From Galbula dea (taxonomy: Eukaryota > Chordata > Aves > Piciformes > Galbulidae), in NCBI GenBank assembly GCA_013399015.1, contig VWZX01006529.1, forward strand, positions 4,532 through 68,531: 64,000 bases of DNA. The letters are read 5' to 3'. Shown piece after piece: positions 1-12,600 of the stretch (within the stretch, counting starts at the first letter, position 1; each line of letters opens with the position of its first letter). Made by a program: the position numbers and the translations under genes. The notes beneath the pieces are model-generated. The model was not told where the DNA came from. It ran no database searches and saw nothing but the letters and a program-made list of their open reading frames with translations.

Positions 1-239
1 GGCGGTGCGGGGGGCCCGGCGGCGGTTGCGGCGGTGGCTGCTGCGGGGGCGGCGGCGGGAGCGACCGGGGGAGCGGGCGGCCCCGGTGGGGCGCTGCAGC
101 GGGAGCCGGTCTATAACTGGCAGGCGACGAAGCCGACGGTGCAGGAGCGTTTCGCCTTCCTCTTCAACAACGAGGTGCTCAGCGACGTGCACTTCCTGGT
201 GGGGAAGGGCCGCGGCTCGCAGCGCATCCCGGCGCACAG
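1..239 (+). CDS. BTBD2: BTBD2 coding exon 1 (partial)
   Basis: The frame is open from base 1: an Ala/Gly-rich stretch, then YNWQATKPTVQERFAFLFNN and the start of the BTB domain, ending IPAHR with the last Arg codon split AG|G. The donor GT is at 240-241. No in-frame ATG is present, so the true start is upstream of the window. Confidence 0.93.
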
Positions 240-620
240 GTGGGGAGCGGGAGGAGCCCCCCACGCGTGGGCGGCCGAGGAGAGCTGATTGTCGTGGTGG
301 GGGAGGGCTGATGGCCGTGGTGGGGNGGGGCCGTGGGGGTGGGCCCGGGGCCGTGGCGGCCTGGCCAGACCGGGGGGATGCGGCCCGTCGGCCCTGCTGG
401 GGGTCCCGGCTCTCGGGGCAGGCCGAGGGCTGGGTGCGTGGTCGTCTGGGGGTTCCCTGCACCGTCTGAGGGGAGATGCGCCAGCGATGAGGGGGGTGCA
501 GGCTTAGGGTTTTTGTGCCTCCCTCTTGAAAGGAGAAAAGGAGGTCGAGTAACTTCACCGCGCGTTATATCAGCTCTCGGGGGTTGGGGATCCGGGTGCA
601 CCGGCCTCGGCGAGGCCCAG
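1..620. promoter_or_regulatory. CpG island over BTBD2 exon 1 (right part)
   Basis: This stretch is extremely GC-rich with frequent CpG, dense to about 480 and thinning by about 620. CpG islands usually cover the promoter and first exon of broadly expressed vertebrate genes, so this is probably the downstream half of the BTBD2 promoter island. The transcription start is outside the window. One unresolved base (N) is at 326, inside a G run. Confidence 0.75.
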
Positions 621-3600
621 CTGGGCTCCGGCCTCACGCCCCGGTGGGATGGAGGGAGCCCGGCGGCACCGGGGACGGCAGGCTGGGTTCCCCTGGTTTG
701 GTGCTTCAGCATGTCGGGAGAGGACACTGCCCCTCGGCGTGGTCAGTCTGTCGCCTCGAATCTCTCCCAGCTCTCGGATCGATGTGGCGTTTCTTCTTAA
801 CGGTTACCGGCCCAGGTGACCTGGTCCAGCTCTCGGCCGAGAGCGTTGTCTCTGGAGGCTAGGTGTCACCAGGGCAAGCGCAGTAGGGAAAACCCCCTGC
901 ATCTCGCTTGGAAGCAGTCCTGGGTTTTGTGGGTAGCGAAGGAGAGGAGGAATAATCCCCAAGAGTACCAGGTTGATCTCTGCCAAGGGATGAAGGGGTA
1001 GGTGAGAGCGTTGGGGATGGAAGGGACAGAGCAGTGATTTGAGAAACCAGATTCCTGTCGCAATATTTTCTTTTCAAATGAGTCTTTCCTGGAGCCCTGG
1101 CTTCTGGGGCGTAAACCACTACTCTAAAAACCCACAGGATTCTGGAAGAGCTGTGTTGAGAGTGCTGCCTGGGCACGAGGTAACCGGCTGAGGTTACCGT
1201 TTCAGGCCGAGCTGCCATTTAAGAGTTTGTGGCTCTGAACTGCTGGCTGGCTGAGAAGCTGACCGTGGCCTCCACCTGGATAACACAAACTTGAGGTGGC
1301 TGATGGACATTCAGCTGCTTCTTGGGGCAGCTCTGGTGTGTCTGTGTGCCAGTCACACTCTGCTGCCTTGGGAAGTGCCTCTGGGCTGCTTGGCTGCATC
1401 AACAGCAAATCAAGGGTCTTTCACTCAAAGATGGGACCTGCTTTAATTGAGGGTGGGAGAAGGCTTTTTGGTGTACCTAGAGGTGGTGCTTGGAAAGAGA
1501 GCCTGGCTCCAGACTGTTCCAAAATACTGCTTTTCTCTTAAGTGCTTGAACTCCCAGAGGTTTCCCCCTCAGAGTTCCCTTTTCTTTTTCTCTTGCTTTC
1601 TGAACAAACCACACTTGTTCTAGGCTGGATTGAATGTGCAGGGTCAAAACCCTGAAGGTATTTTGGTGGTTAGGTTGTCACTTCTGCTCTTTCATCATTT
1701 CAAGCTTAATTAGTATTTGAGTAAGCTCACTCCTGTCCTGGGAACCAGGCCTGCTGGGTGGGGAGGGCAATGTTCAGCCCAGAAATAAATGCAAAAAAGA
1801 AATGAAGTTGTTTTTTTTTAATAAACCAAACCAAACCAAAAGCCCCAAAGTGAAATGCTGCTTAATTGCTCTGCAATCCATCTGGTGCACTGGGTGGTGA
1901 AGAGAGAAGAGAGTGTGTCATGCTGTGACATCCCACCAAAGGATTAGATAGATTTTTAGTGAAACTTGCCTGGGTGATGTTACAGTTGGGATATCCTGAT
2001 GATTCATCATATTATTTCAGAAACAGAGAGCTTAAAATAAACTCCCCCAGACCCCTTCTATGTTCAGCTCTCCCACAGCAGCCTGGCAGCAGAAGATACT
2101 TGTGCTGGAGTTGAGTTGCAAAGCAACCATGAATTTGATTGGAGAGGCTGCTGTTTCAGCCACTGAGGGCAGGTGTTGGTGCTAGGTGACTGAAACAGTG
2201 CACAGTTGACAGGGAAGGATTTCTACCCTCTGGGTTTATTGGGTGAATTTTTAGGCCAGGCCAGGCATCCAGTGTGGCTGCAGGAGGAGAAGATCCTAAA
2301 TAGGCTTTTTGGGTGGCAGCAAGTGGTGCCTTGAGGAGTGTTCTGCAGTATCTTGTCATCTTTGATATGGCTACATGGTGCATTAGACATTCTCATCACA
2401 GAATAGTTTGGGTTGGAAGGGACCTTAAAGATCATCTAGTTCCAACCCCCCTGCCATGGGCAGGGATGCCACTCACTAGACCAGGTTGCCCAGGGCCACA
2501 TCCAGCCTGGCCTTGAACACAGCCAGGGATGGGGCAGCCACAGCCTCTCTGGGCAACCTGTTCCAGTGCCTCACCACCCTCAGAGTAAAGTATTTCTTCC
2601 TGAGATCTAATCTGACTCTCCCCTCTGCCAGTTTAAAACCCTTCCCCCTTGTCCTATCACTATCTGCCTGTGTAAAAAGTCTCTCTCCCTCTGTTAGTAA
2701 GTTCCCCTATCCATTGCTGCCTTTGACAGCAAACTGGTCAGCACAAATAGCCCTGCAGGAGCTGGAGGTGATGGTGCAGCTGCTCCCTGGCCAGGCTCCT
2801 CCAGGAGAGACTAGAGCAGAGGTGGTGTATTTCTAGGCTGAGGTAGTTAAGTGGCTCATCTTCTGAGTGATCCCACAAGATGTGATCCCTACCTCCTGGT
2901 GGTGCAGGGAGGAGCTTTCAGAGCATGGCATAGCTGTAGGTTCGGGTGTGTTTCTAAGAGCCTGGCAAGTTCAGCAGTTTGTAGAAGGCCACAGGAGCAG
3001 ACACTAAGTATCACAGAAAGGTTTGGGTGGAAAGGGACCTTCAAAGGGCATCTAGTCCAACCCCCCTGCAGTCAGCAGGGACATCTGCAACTACAGCAGG
3101 TTGCTCACAGCCCCAAACAACCTGACCTGGGATGGTCCCAGGGATGGGACATCTCCCACCTCTCTGGGCAACCTGGGACAGGCTCTCACCACCCTCAGTG
3201 TCAAAAATGTCTTCCTTCTCTCTGGTCTAAATCTCCTCTTTTAGTTTCAAACCATCAGCCCTTGTCCTGTCCCAACAGGCCCTGCTAAAAAGTCTCTCCC
3301 CATCTTTCCTGTAGGCCTCTGTGGGGGCTGAAAGCCTGCACTGAGATCACCCTGGAACCTTCTCTCCTCAAGGCTAAGCAACCTCATGTAGCAACTAAGA
3401 GCAAACATTCATTCTGTGTGTGAAAGCCTGGTTTGTAGATGCATGGCAGAAGTGTCTGTGCTGGCTGTAGCTGAAGGCTCCTCTAGCCCAGCACCCATGC
3501 TGCATCTGCAGCCCTGAGATCAGACATTTCCACCTTGGAGAGGCTTGAGACCCTGCAGAAATTGTTTGCCCACCCTGGAGTAAGCTTTTTCTCTCTGCCT

Positions 3601-6600
3601 TGAGCTTATTCCCTCTTGTTGCTGAATCAGGCATGAAGAAGATACTACAGCCTTAAGCTTTTTTGGATGTCAAGGCTGGACTGAGCCAGCTGCCTCCCAG
3701 TGTCACAGTGCTAAGGTGGCCAAGGTCAAGGCTTTGGTTAAGCCTAGGGGTGAGAGGGAAAGGGGTGGGTTTTTGTTGGGGTTTTGTTAGCATTTCTCCA
3801 GATCTGCTTCATCAAGCACAACATCAATGATATTAGAAGCTTCTAAACCTCATCAGCCAGGAGCTGACAGGGTGTGATAATTAACCTTGTTAATTGGCCA
3901 GAAAACAAGGCCTGGAAGGGAGCAGGGTGAGCATGTGGTGATGCACCCCTGTGTGTGCTCCAGCCTGGGGACAGCCTGCATAGGTTTTTGGCTGCTGTTT
4001 CCAGGTGCCTCTCATCTGAGTCCTTCCTCACTTTTCTTGGGTGTGTATTAACTCTCAGCACCTGCAGTGCTGTGTGCTGAGGTGTCCAAGTGCTCAACTC
4101 ATTAGCTTCTTGTCACCTGTGTGTCACCTAGCTCCAGTGCATCATGTCTTGCTCTGTTCCTGTGCCAGCTCTTCTGGAATAGATCATTTTAAGCTTTCTC
4201 TGTAGTGGGGTGGATGGAGGAGGGAGGTGGTGGAATGGTTGTAGTTCTTACCTGGCTGATTTTGTTACTGCTAGTGCCTAGGAAGGGAGCAGGACTGTTG
4301 GGTATACACATTAAACCAGGTGAGGGTGAACAAGGAAGCAGTGGAAGTTGGTGGCTAGGAAGCTCTAAGTAGCAGAATGAAAGCCATTATCTTGCAGGCC
4401 TTCAGAAGCTTTCAGAGTCAGCTTTTGACCCTGAAGGAGACAAATCAAACTATTAACCTTGTGGAAGTTCCTGTGACTCTTACTGCTGGAATCAATTGAA
4501 TTTGTTTCTTACATGTGCAGAGGGAATGACAGGATAACAAGTGTCCCTTCTAGTTCTTCTGCTCATGGCTCTGCATCCTTTCAGTAGTCCACTTAGTTTT
4601 GGCCAACATGTCCTTGGTTTGAACTGTTCCCCTGGCAGAGGTGATTTACTGCACCAGGTACCTGTGTTTCCCATTTGGGAGCTGCATCAGGCAGTGCTTT
4701 GGGGTTCAGAGAGAGGTTTACTCTCTGCTGGTCACTGCAGTGCTTTGGCAAATGAAATGAAGCCCTGTTACTCTGCCAGTTTGGCTTAAGAGTTGTGTTC
4801 TCCCATCTGAAACAAACCCCACCTCTCCCTCCTGGGACTGTGTAGGAGAAGCAGTGCAGTCCCTGCCTCTCCTCAAGCATCTTTAGAATGGCTTCAGGTG
4901 TTCCTTTCAGCAAGAGGAAGAGGGCACCGTGGAGAGACTTCCCTTAATTACTGGTATTCCCCTAATCATGGGATCATTAAGGTTGGAAAAGATCTCAGAT
5001 CACAGAGTCCCAACATCCCCATGCCACTGAACCATGTCTCAAAATGCCACATCCAGATGTTTTGTGAACCCCACCAGGGATGGTGACTCCCCCACTGCCC
5101 TGGGCAGCCTGGGCTGATGCCTATCCACCCTTCTGGGGAAGGAATTCTTCCTAATATCCAACCTAAACTTCCCCTGGCACAGCTTGAGACTATTTCCTCT
5201 TGTCCTATTCCTTGTTCCTTGGGATTAGACAGCCCAACCCCCCCACCCCAGCTCCAGCCTCCTTTCAGGGAGTTACAGAGAGCCAGAAAGTCTCCCCTGG
5301 GCCTCCTTCCCTCCAGACTCAAACAACCCCAGTTCCCTCAAGTTTTAGTGAGCTTAAAACTTTGGAGTTCTGTGTCTCTCTGGCACCCACTGAGGTCCCT
5401 TTAGGGGCTCAGCAGTTGAAAGAACATCAGAGTGACTTGTCCTGAGTGAAATGGAAGGCAAAAATGGAAAGGCTTTTAAACTGCATGCCCTTTTCAGCTG
5501 GCTTCTGGAAGCTCCCTGCTCACAGAGGGTGTGTCCTGTGCTGCTGTGGCTGTGAACACTTTAGAGTGCAATTAATACATGTTAATTTACAGTAGCAAAT
5601 GATGCCTGTGATTGTCCCAGCCCCATCACTGCTTGTGTAGGAAGCAGGATTCGTGTTTCATCTGGCAACTGGAGTGTTGTGAACAAGGTTTGTTGATTTG
5701 TTCTTGACATTTTCCTTCAGAGCTCTGGTAGAAGTGTCCATGTGTGTCCTTTCTGTGGCAGCACTGTGGTTTGTCCCAGCTCTCTGAACCCATCAGAAAC
5801 AATACAGCCCAAAAAACCCTCAGGGCAGAGTGGCCTGGCACAGCCCCAGCTCTGTGCTCCACTCTGTCCATCAGAGGTCTCCTTGAAAAGCAAGAAAATG
5901 ACAGATTTTATTGAAAAGGAGAAATAAAAAAAGGCTTTGGTGTCATTTCCTGGGGCAGCAGAAGCTGACTGAGCTTCCCCTCTAGTGATGGGCTTTCCTT
6001 GGAGTCCAGGTGCAGCAGGTTTGTCTCCTGCCTTCTGTCCTGTGTGCTGTTGTGCCATCAGCTCCTGCTGCTTCCCTTGTCAGTGTGCACCTCCCAACTG
6101 CAGCAGCAAGCTGTGCTTCAGCAGCCTGGGCTCTTGCTTCCCCACTGTGCCCTTCCTGGCCTGTGCTGTGTTTAACCTCATGGAGCTGCTTGGTTCCAGA
6201 CATCAGGAGCAAGATTGCTCTCCTGGGAGAACCTCACTGCCTTTTCAGACAATGCAAGGTCTCAGAAGGGCTTTCCTAAGGCATAAGGCAGGGACAGCAG
6301 CCCATGTCTGTCCCTCCTTCTGATACAGGTGCTGGTGTTTATCCCTGAGGGAGATCATCTAGTTTACATGGGACTGCTGGAATATTCTTTCTGGTCTGAA
6401 AGCTGGTTTGTGGGAATTCCTGTTTCTTTGGGGCTGCTAACATGCCTCTCACCATTGCTTACCACACAGACTCACAGCAGTGCAGGGCTCTGTGTGCTGC
6501 TCAGGATGCTACTTTGCCTTCAGGGAGGTTTCCTTTGCCTAAGCTTGAAACAGGCTTTGTGTGGCAGGAGCCTGCAGCATGCCAGGGAGGGCAGGTCCCA

Positions 6601-9600
6601 TGCCAGGTGCTGTAGGAGGTGCTGGTGTTCACAGCCCCTGCAGGTGCTGCTGGTGCCCTTGGCCTGTTGGAGAGCTTGCACTTCTGTCCCCAAGGATGTC
6701 TTCTGGGTGGCTGGGGAGGAGAGAGGAGAATGGGGAGTGTGTAGTGACAAGTTTTCCTCAGGTGTTTTCAGCACCTGACTGTAGGGAACTACACCAAGAC
6801 TTGGGCTCTGTTCACTGAAGACCTAAACTCCCCAACTTTGTTGGTTCTTAGCTTCTCCCTCTCAGGAATGGTCCATGGGCTCCTGCAGGAGGACTCTGCA
6901 AAGCACTAAGGTGCACTAAGCTTGTCTTTGGGGAACCATTACTGTGTTGTATGCTGGGACAGGGCTCAAAACGGAGCTGGTTGCAACCCTGGTGTCCAAC
7001 AAGAAAGCCTGACACTCCCTTGGGTTGCAAAACACTCCTGCTGTAACAGTTTCTTTGCCCTGAGGGTAGCCTTGGGGAACAGCAAGCAGCCTGGGATATT
7101 TACGTGTGTGTTTGGAAAGTGCCTGTGGATTAATGTGAGGGTTTTTGTGCTTGTTTGTGTTCTCACATCAGGTTTGTGCTGGCTGTGGGCAGTGCAGTCT
7201 TCGATGCCATGTTTAATGGTGGAATGGCCACAACTTCAACAGAGATTGAGCTGCCTGATGTGGAGCCTGCTGCCTTCCTCGCTCTGCTGAAGTAAGCTGC
7301 TTCTGATCTGCTGTGTGCCTGGAGGGAGCAGACTGGTTGTGGAGAAGGATAGCTCTGATGAAAGCAGTGGGCTGTTTTGTGGAGTGGAGGTGGTGGAGTT
7401 TCACCAGAAAATGCCTCTGTTGATCTGGTCAGGGGTGTTCAAATGCTGCTGCTAAGTCTTTCTTTTCCTAGGTGAAAGTCTAGTGAAGCTACTGCTCAAA
7501 AACCTCTGACTGGCTCCATGTTTTGATTTAGCAGGAGTTCATATGCTCTAGGCAGAGCTACCCTGGGTAGTTTATGAAGCTGTAAACAGGTAGTTATATA
7601 TAGCTGCACCATGCAGCTCCAGCAGCAGGGAGGTGTTCAGCTGGGCTAAGTGCATGTGCTGGTAAGTTGATTCTCACCTGCTCAGATGTTCTCCTAAACT
7701 CTAGTTCATGAATCAATTTGATTTGATCCAAATGCTGTTGGGGAGAGGTGGGGTAATGTCATTTTCTGAAAGCAGCTGTTGGCTACAAGTACTTGGAGCT
7801 CTTTTAGGTTCTGAGCAAGTTGTAACAGGTAAGCAAGGGTGTCCAGTTGGTGTCAGCCACCCTGTGTGGCACCTCCCTTGTGTGTGTTCTGTTCTCTTGC
7901 TGAGCTGGGTTGGCATTTTCTTGTACAGCATGTGCTGTATGTCTGCCTGCTGGGGGAAGGAGGAGGAGGAGGAAGGGGGCTGTAACATCCTATTCAGTGA
8001 TTTCTTCAAGCTTGGCTGGTGCTGTATGACATCCCACAGCAGTCCTGACTGTGTGCTGGAAAGTCATTGTCCTGTTTCTATAGGGTTCCTGTAACCTGCT
8101 GCCAGGGGTTTCCAGCCCTGTGCTCCTGACATGCTCCCCACACCCCTCCTGCTGGGAACAATAGCTGCCTATAGCTGTGGCACACTTTTGCTTTGCCTTC
8201 CAAAAGTGCTGTGGTCATGCCTGTACTAGCTTAGAAGACTTAAAAATGGATCTGCACTGGAATGAAAGGCCAGCAATAATAGCCCCCTCCTCTTTGGCTC
8301 ACTTTAAACCAGACACCAGCACATGGGGAGTCCCTCTGGTTGCTGTAGGAGACTCAGCCAGGTAGACAGCAGCTCTACACTCCAGACATCTCTTTTTGAC
8401 TTACTGAGGCTCAAATATCAAGTGAATTAGAAGCAAAGTCATGTTGTTTCCCTTGCCAGTGCTCAGATAGTCTGGACAATATGATCTTGGAAGAGAACCA
8501 CCATCTGCAAAGGCTAAAGAGATGAGTTTAGGTGGGTTTCAACAGGAAGGTTTATATGGGAGGAGCTGTGTGGGGGTGATCAGAGTGCCTCCAAAGCTTG
8601 CAGTTATGCATGTGCTCCAGGGGTAGGTGCTTAGATCTGGACTAGATGCTTAGATTCAGAATCAAACTGTTGCTTTTCAAATGCTCAGAGCTTAAATGTG
8701 CCAGAGGAAATCTGGGTGCTGTGTTCCAGTAGGAAGCTTACCATGTATGTGGTATGAACCTTCCTAGAGTGAAACCAGCCCCTCTGAACACTGATCTGAA
8801 ATACCAGCTGATCCTTACATATGGCTCTGGCCTGGCTCCAAGCCATGAGCTAATGGTGTAGGATCAGGAGCTTATCAGTGCACAAAGTGCCCATCCTGAA
8901 TGTTCAGCAGAAGGTCCCTTCTGGACAATAAGAGAGTGGTGGTGTTTGGGGGCTGGTGGCCTTTAACTGATCTGCTGGGGTTATCATCTACATCTCCTGT
9001 TAAATTGACACTGCACTTCTCCACAGTTGGAGGCACTCTTGTTATCCCTCTCAGCACAGACTGTTTGGACTTGGATAAAACTAAATACTGAGCAGGTCAT
9101 TGCAGTAAACAGAACTGGTTGTTTTTAGAGCAACTGTGTTCTTTTAATCTTGTAATAAAAAGTGCTGCTTAGTGTAGCTAGGGCTGGTGAAGGGATGTGT
9201 GCAGAATACACTCATGGGTCTGGGGCTTGATGCTGTGTCTAACAGATGCTCTAGAGCAGCACAAAAGCCTTCAGTAGCAGTGAGAGCACTTCCCTTGCTC
9301 AGAATCCCCCTCATTCTGCTTCCCTCAGTTGCATCCTGGCCCTTGCTAGCTAGAGAACCAGGAATCAACCAGTCATTAAGGTTGGAAAAGTCCCCTGAGA
9401 TCATGGAGTCCAAGCATTAACCCAGCACTGCCAGATCACCACTAACCCATGGCCTCAGCACCACATCTCCAGGGCTTGGGAACCCCTCCAGGGATGGTGA
9501 CTCCACCACTGCCCTGGGCAGCCTGGACCAGTGCCTAAACACTCTGGCAGGGAAGAAATTGTTCCTCATGTCCAACCTAAACCTCCCCTGGCACAACTTG

Positions 9601-12600
9601 AGGCTGTTTCCTCTTGTCCTGTCACTTGTTCCTTGGCAGAAGAGCCCAAGCCCCACCTGGCTCCAGCCTCCTCTCAGGGAGTTGCAGAGAGTGAGAAGGT
9701 CTCCCCTGAGCCTCCTCTTCTCCAGGCTAACCAAGCCCAGTTCCCTCAGCTGCTCCTCACAACCCTTGTGCTCTAGACCCTTCCCCACCTTCCTTGCCCT
9801 TCTCTGGCCACACTCCAGCACCTCAGTGTCCTTCCTGGAGTGAGGAGCCCAAAAGTGACCCCAGGATTTGAGGTGTGGCCTCCCCAGTGCTCAGTCCAGG
9901 GGCACAGTCATGTCCCTAGTCCTCTGGGGTTTCCCTAGGAGCTCTGTAGCAGGTCCCTGCAGACATGGGGCACTGCCTGGCATACCCCTAGGATGTTCAG
10001 CAGCTGCATGGAGCTTCCAGGAGCAGCAGCCACACTTCCTTCAGAGAAACAGAGGAGAAGAAATTGCTGGAGTTTCCAAAGCATGCTGTGGAATAGGAGC
10101 CAAGCACTGTTAACACAATTAATACTCCTCCTCTGTGCTTCATGCCTTCAGATCTTGACTGGCTAAAAGAAAAACAGTAAACAAAACCTCTGCATGGGCT
10201 TAGGGCTAACATCAAGAGTGTAGCTGGTTTTGGTGAGCTCAGCCTGTCAGTTCCTGTTGTCTCTGAGCATGGGGAGGAGGAGGAGGAGGCTGGGGCAGGC
10301 TTCTGATGCAGACCTTTGTTTTGCCAAGCAGTGTGAATGTCCTTCCTTGTTTTGGCCTAACAGAGGAGGCTGGTGCTTGGCTGGCAGTGGGACAGGCCTT
10401 GGTTTTCACTGCATTAACTCTTGCTTTTGCTGAACTTGTATTGTGTGCTGTGCTCCAGCTTCTGTTTCATGGCATCCAACAGTTGAGTGTAGGAAGGGAT
10501 GAAACTGAGGCACGGATGAAGCCTCTCCTCTGCAGTGGCTGTGTGTGTGTGGCTGGGGGCTGCTGGTCTCTTTCTGATCAGTGTCTGCTGAAGCAGGCAG
10601 GCAGGGCTGAAGTTTTGTCCTTGTTTAGTCTAACTGAACAGCCAGAACAATGCATTTCCAGGGGTACCCTTGACCAGAGGCTAGGCTAGCCTCCTGTGAG
10701 TGGCAGGCTGAAGTGCTCCCTGGGCAAAAAACACTGCAAAGAGCATGTGTTTTTAAAAATACCACAAAAACCAACCCAAAACACAACAAACTCAACCCAA
10801 CCCAACCAAAAAGAGCTGCTCCTTTGTAAACCCCAGTCAGTGGAAAGGATGGAAACTCTCCCATCTCTCTAGTCTAGGAAACAGGCCCAGGCTGGGGAGC
10901 CCAAACACAAACATGTTTTTATGCAATGCAAAGCTTTTCACCCTGTTACCTTCCACTAAAGCAATGTTTGTGTGTTTGCAGATTTCTCTACTCAGATGAA
11001 GTTCAGATTGGACCAGAGACTGTTATGACAACACTGTACACAGCTAAAAAATATGCAGTGCCAGCCCTTGAGGCTCACTGTGTGGAGTTCCTGAAGAAGA
11101 ACCTCAGAGCAGACAATGCCTTCATGCTGCTAACCCAGGTGAGCTTGCAGCCCTCAGGTCCCTTCAGTGAGCTCCAGCACAGCAGGACAGCAGAGGTGTT
11201 CTGTGTTACAAGGTTGATCATCCAAAATGGAGCAGTTCTGTCTCCTTTGGAGTTGTTCCTCTCAGGAATCTGGTGCTGCTGAGCAGGGTCTTGCAGAGAA
11301 CAAGAGAATACAGCAAATGTTGCTGCAGTTTCAGATCCACACTCTGCTCTGGTGTGGCAGGTGATTCCTTTCCAGAGTGGGAGCTGGGGAAGAAATGAGC
11401 AGGGTGGAAAAATCTGCCAAGAAGGAAAGTGAAATGAGAGGATTATGTGTGTCCAGATTCAGGACTGCCTGATAAGCTTGCTCTGGGCAGAGCTTGCCCT
11501 CCCTAGCTGCTCAGATATTCTCTGAAGGGTTCTTTTGCAATAGTTTCCCTGAAATGGGGGTGAAAGACAGAGAATGCAGTTTTCCTGAGCCCACCAGTTT
11601 ATTTTCCTAGAAAGGAACAGAGTGATCTCTTCCTCAGCCTGTTCCAGCTCCCTCTCCTGCAGGACTGCAGCTACACAAACCAGTGCAGCTGTTCCTTGAC
11701 TCTTTGTGAGGCTGGTTGGCGTCCTTGTCCCTCTCGATCTGATCTGATCCCTGAGGGCTGAACTCCTGCAGCTTCCATTGGACTTTTCTGAGCAGCAAAC
11801 AAGCAGACAGTGTTTACATCTTCAGCTTGTTTGGGAGAAGATCAGCCTGTGTGTGCAGGTTGGTTAAATCAGCCTCACTCTCCTGCCCATTTCCTAGCCC
11901 CATCTCTTCTCTTCCCTGCTTGCCATTCTCTCTGCTGACAGCTGCTGACAGCAGTGATTTCCACAGTGCTGTCATCTGTCTGTGGCAGTGTCTGAAGCAT
12001 TGCCAGGCTCCCCCTGGGCTGGGTGGTGTAGGAGCAAGAGACCAGTAGGCATTGTGTGTGCCAGTGTCTTTTCTTCAGGGAACAGCCATACTTCTGGCTA
12101 GCTCTGGAGGAATAGTTCTGCTCAGCCAGCTCAGGAAAGCTGCTGTGGTTTCTGAGGTTAAACAAACCTTGCTGAGGAGTTTTCACAGCTGCCCTCACTT
12201 GGGAATGAGTGCACTGAGGTGGTCTGGCTCTGAGGGCTTGTCCTGTCTTGCTCAGCCTATCTGCTGGCTTTTTTCCCTCCGAGGAGTACAAGCATCTTTC
12301 AGGCTCTGACTGTAGTTCCCTGATGGGTGGCAGTGTCTACACCAGCAGGTCTTGCAAAGCTGAAGCAGTGTTGGCCTGAAGCAGTTACTCTTTGCTTATT
12401 TGCTGTGATTAGGCTGGGATTTGATTTGGGTCTAGATGTTTGGATCAAGATCCCAGAGTGGTTCCACATTACATTGCTCTTTCCTCATCCTCTTTGTAAC
12501 TTGGCCCTTTTCCACTCTTTGGCTGCAGCTTTCCTCTTCTCTGTCTTCAGCAGCCTGCAGTCTGAAAGGTCAGGAGCTGTTATCACAGCAGAGAAGAGAT

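Larger units (their letters stand above)
240..7171 (+). other. BTBD2: BTBD2 intron 1
   Basis: A 6.9-kb intron. It begins in the CpG island and carries three minus-oriented CR1 fragments (2397-2696, 3009-3383, 4966-5340). An A-rich stretch with a short AAACC-type repeat lies around 1810-1850. The remaining open frames show no protein family that I recognise. The intron ends with a pyrimidine-rich acceptor at 7170-7171. Confidence 0.85.
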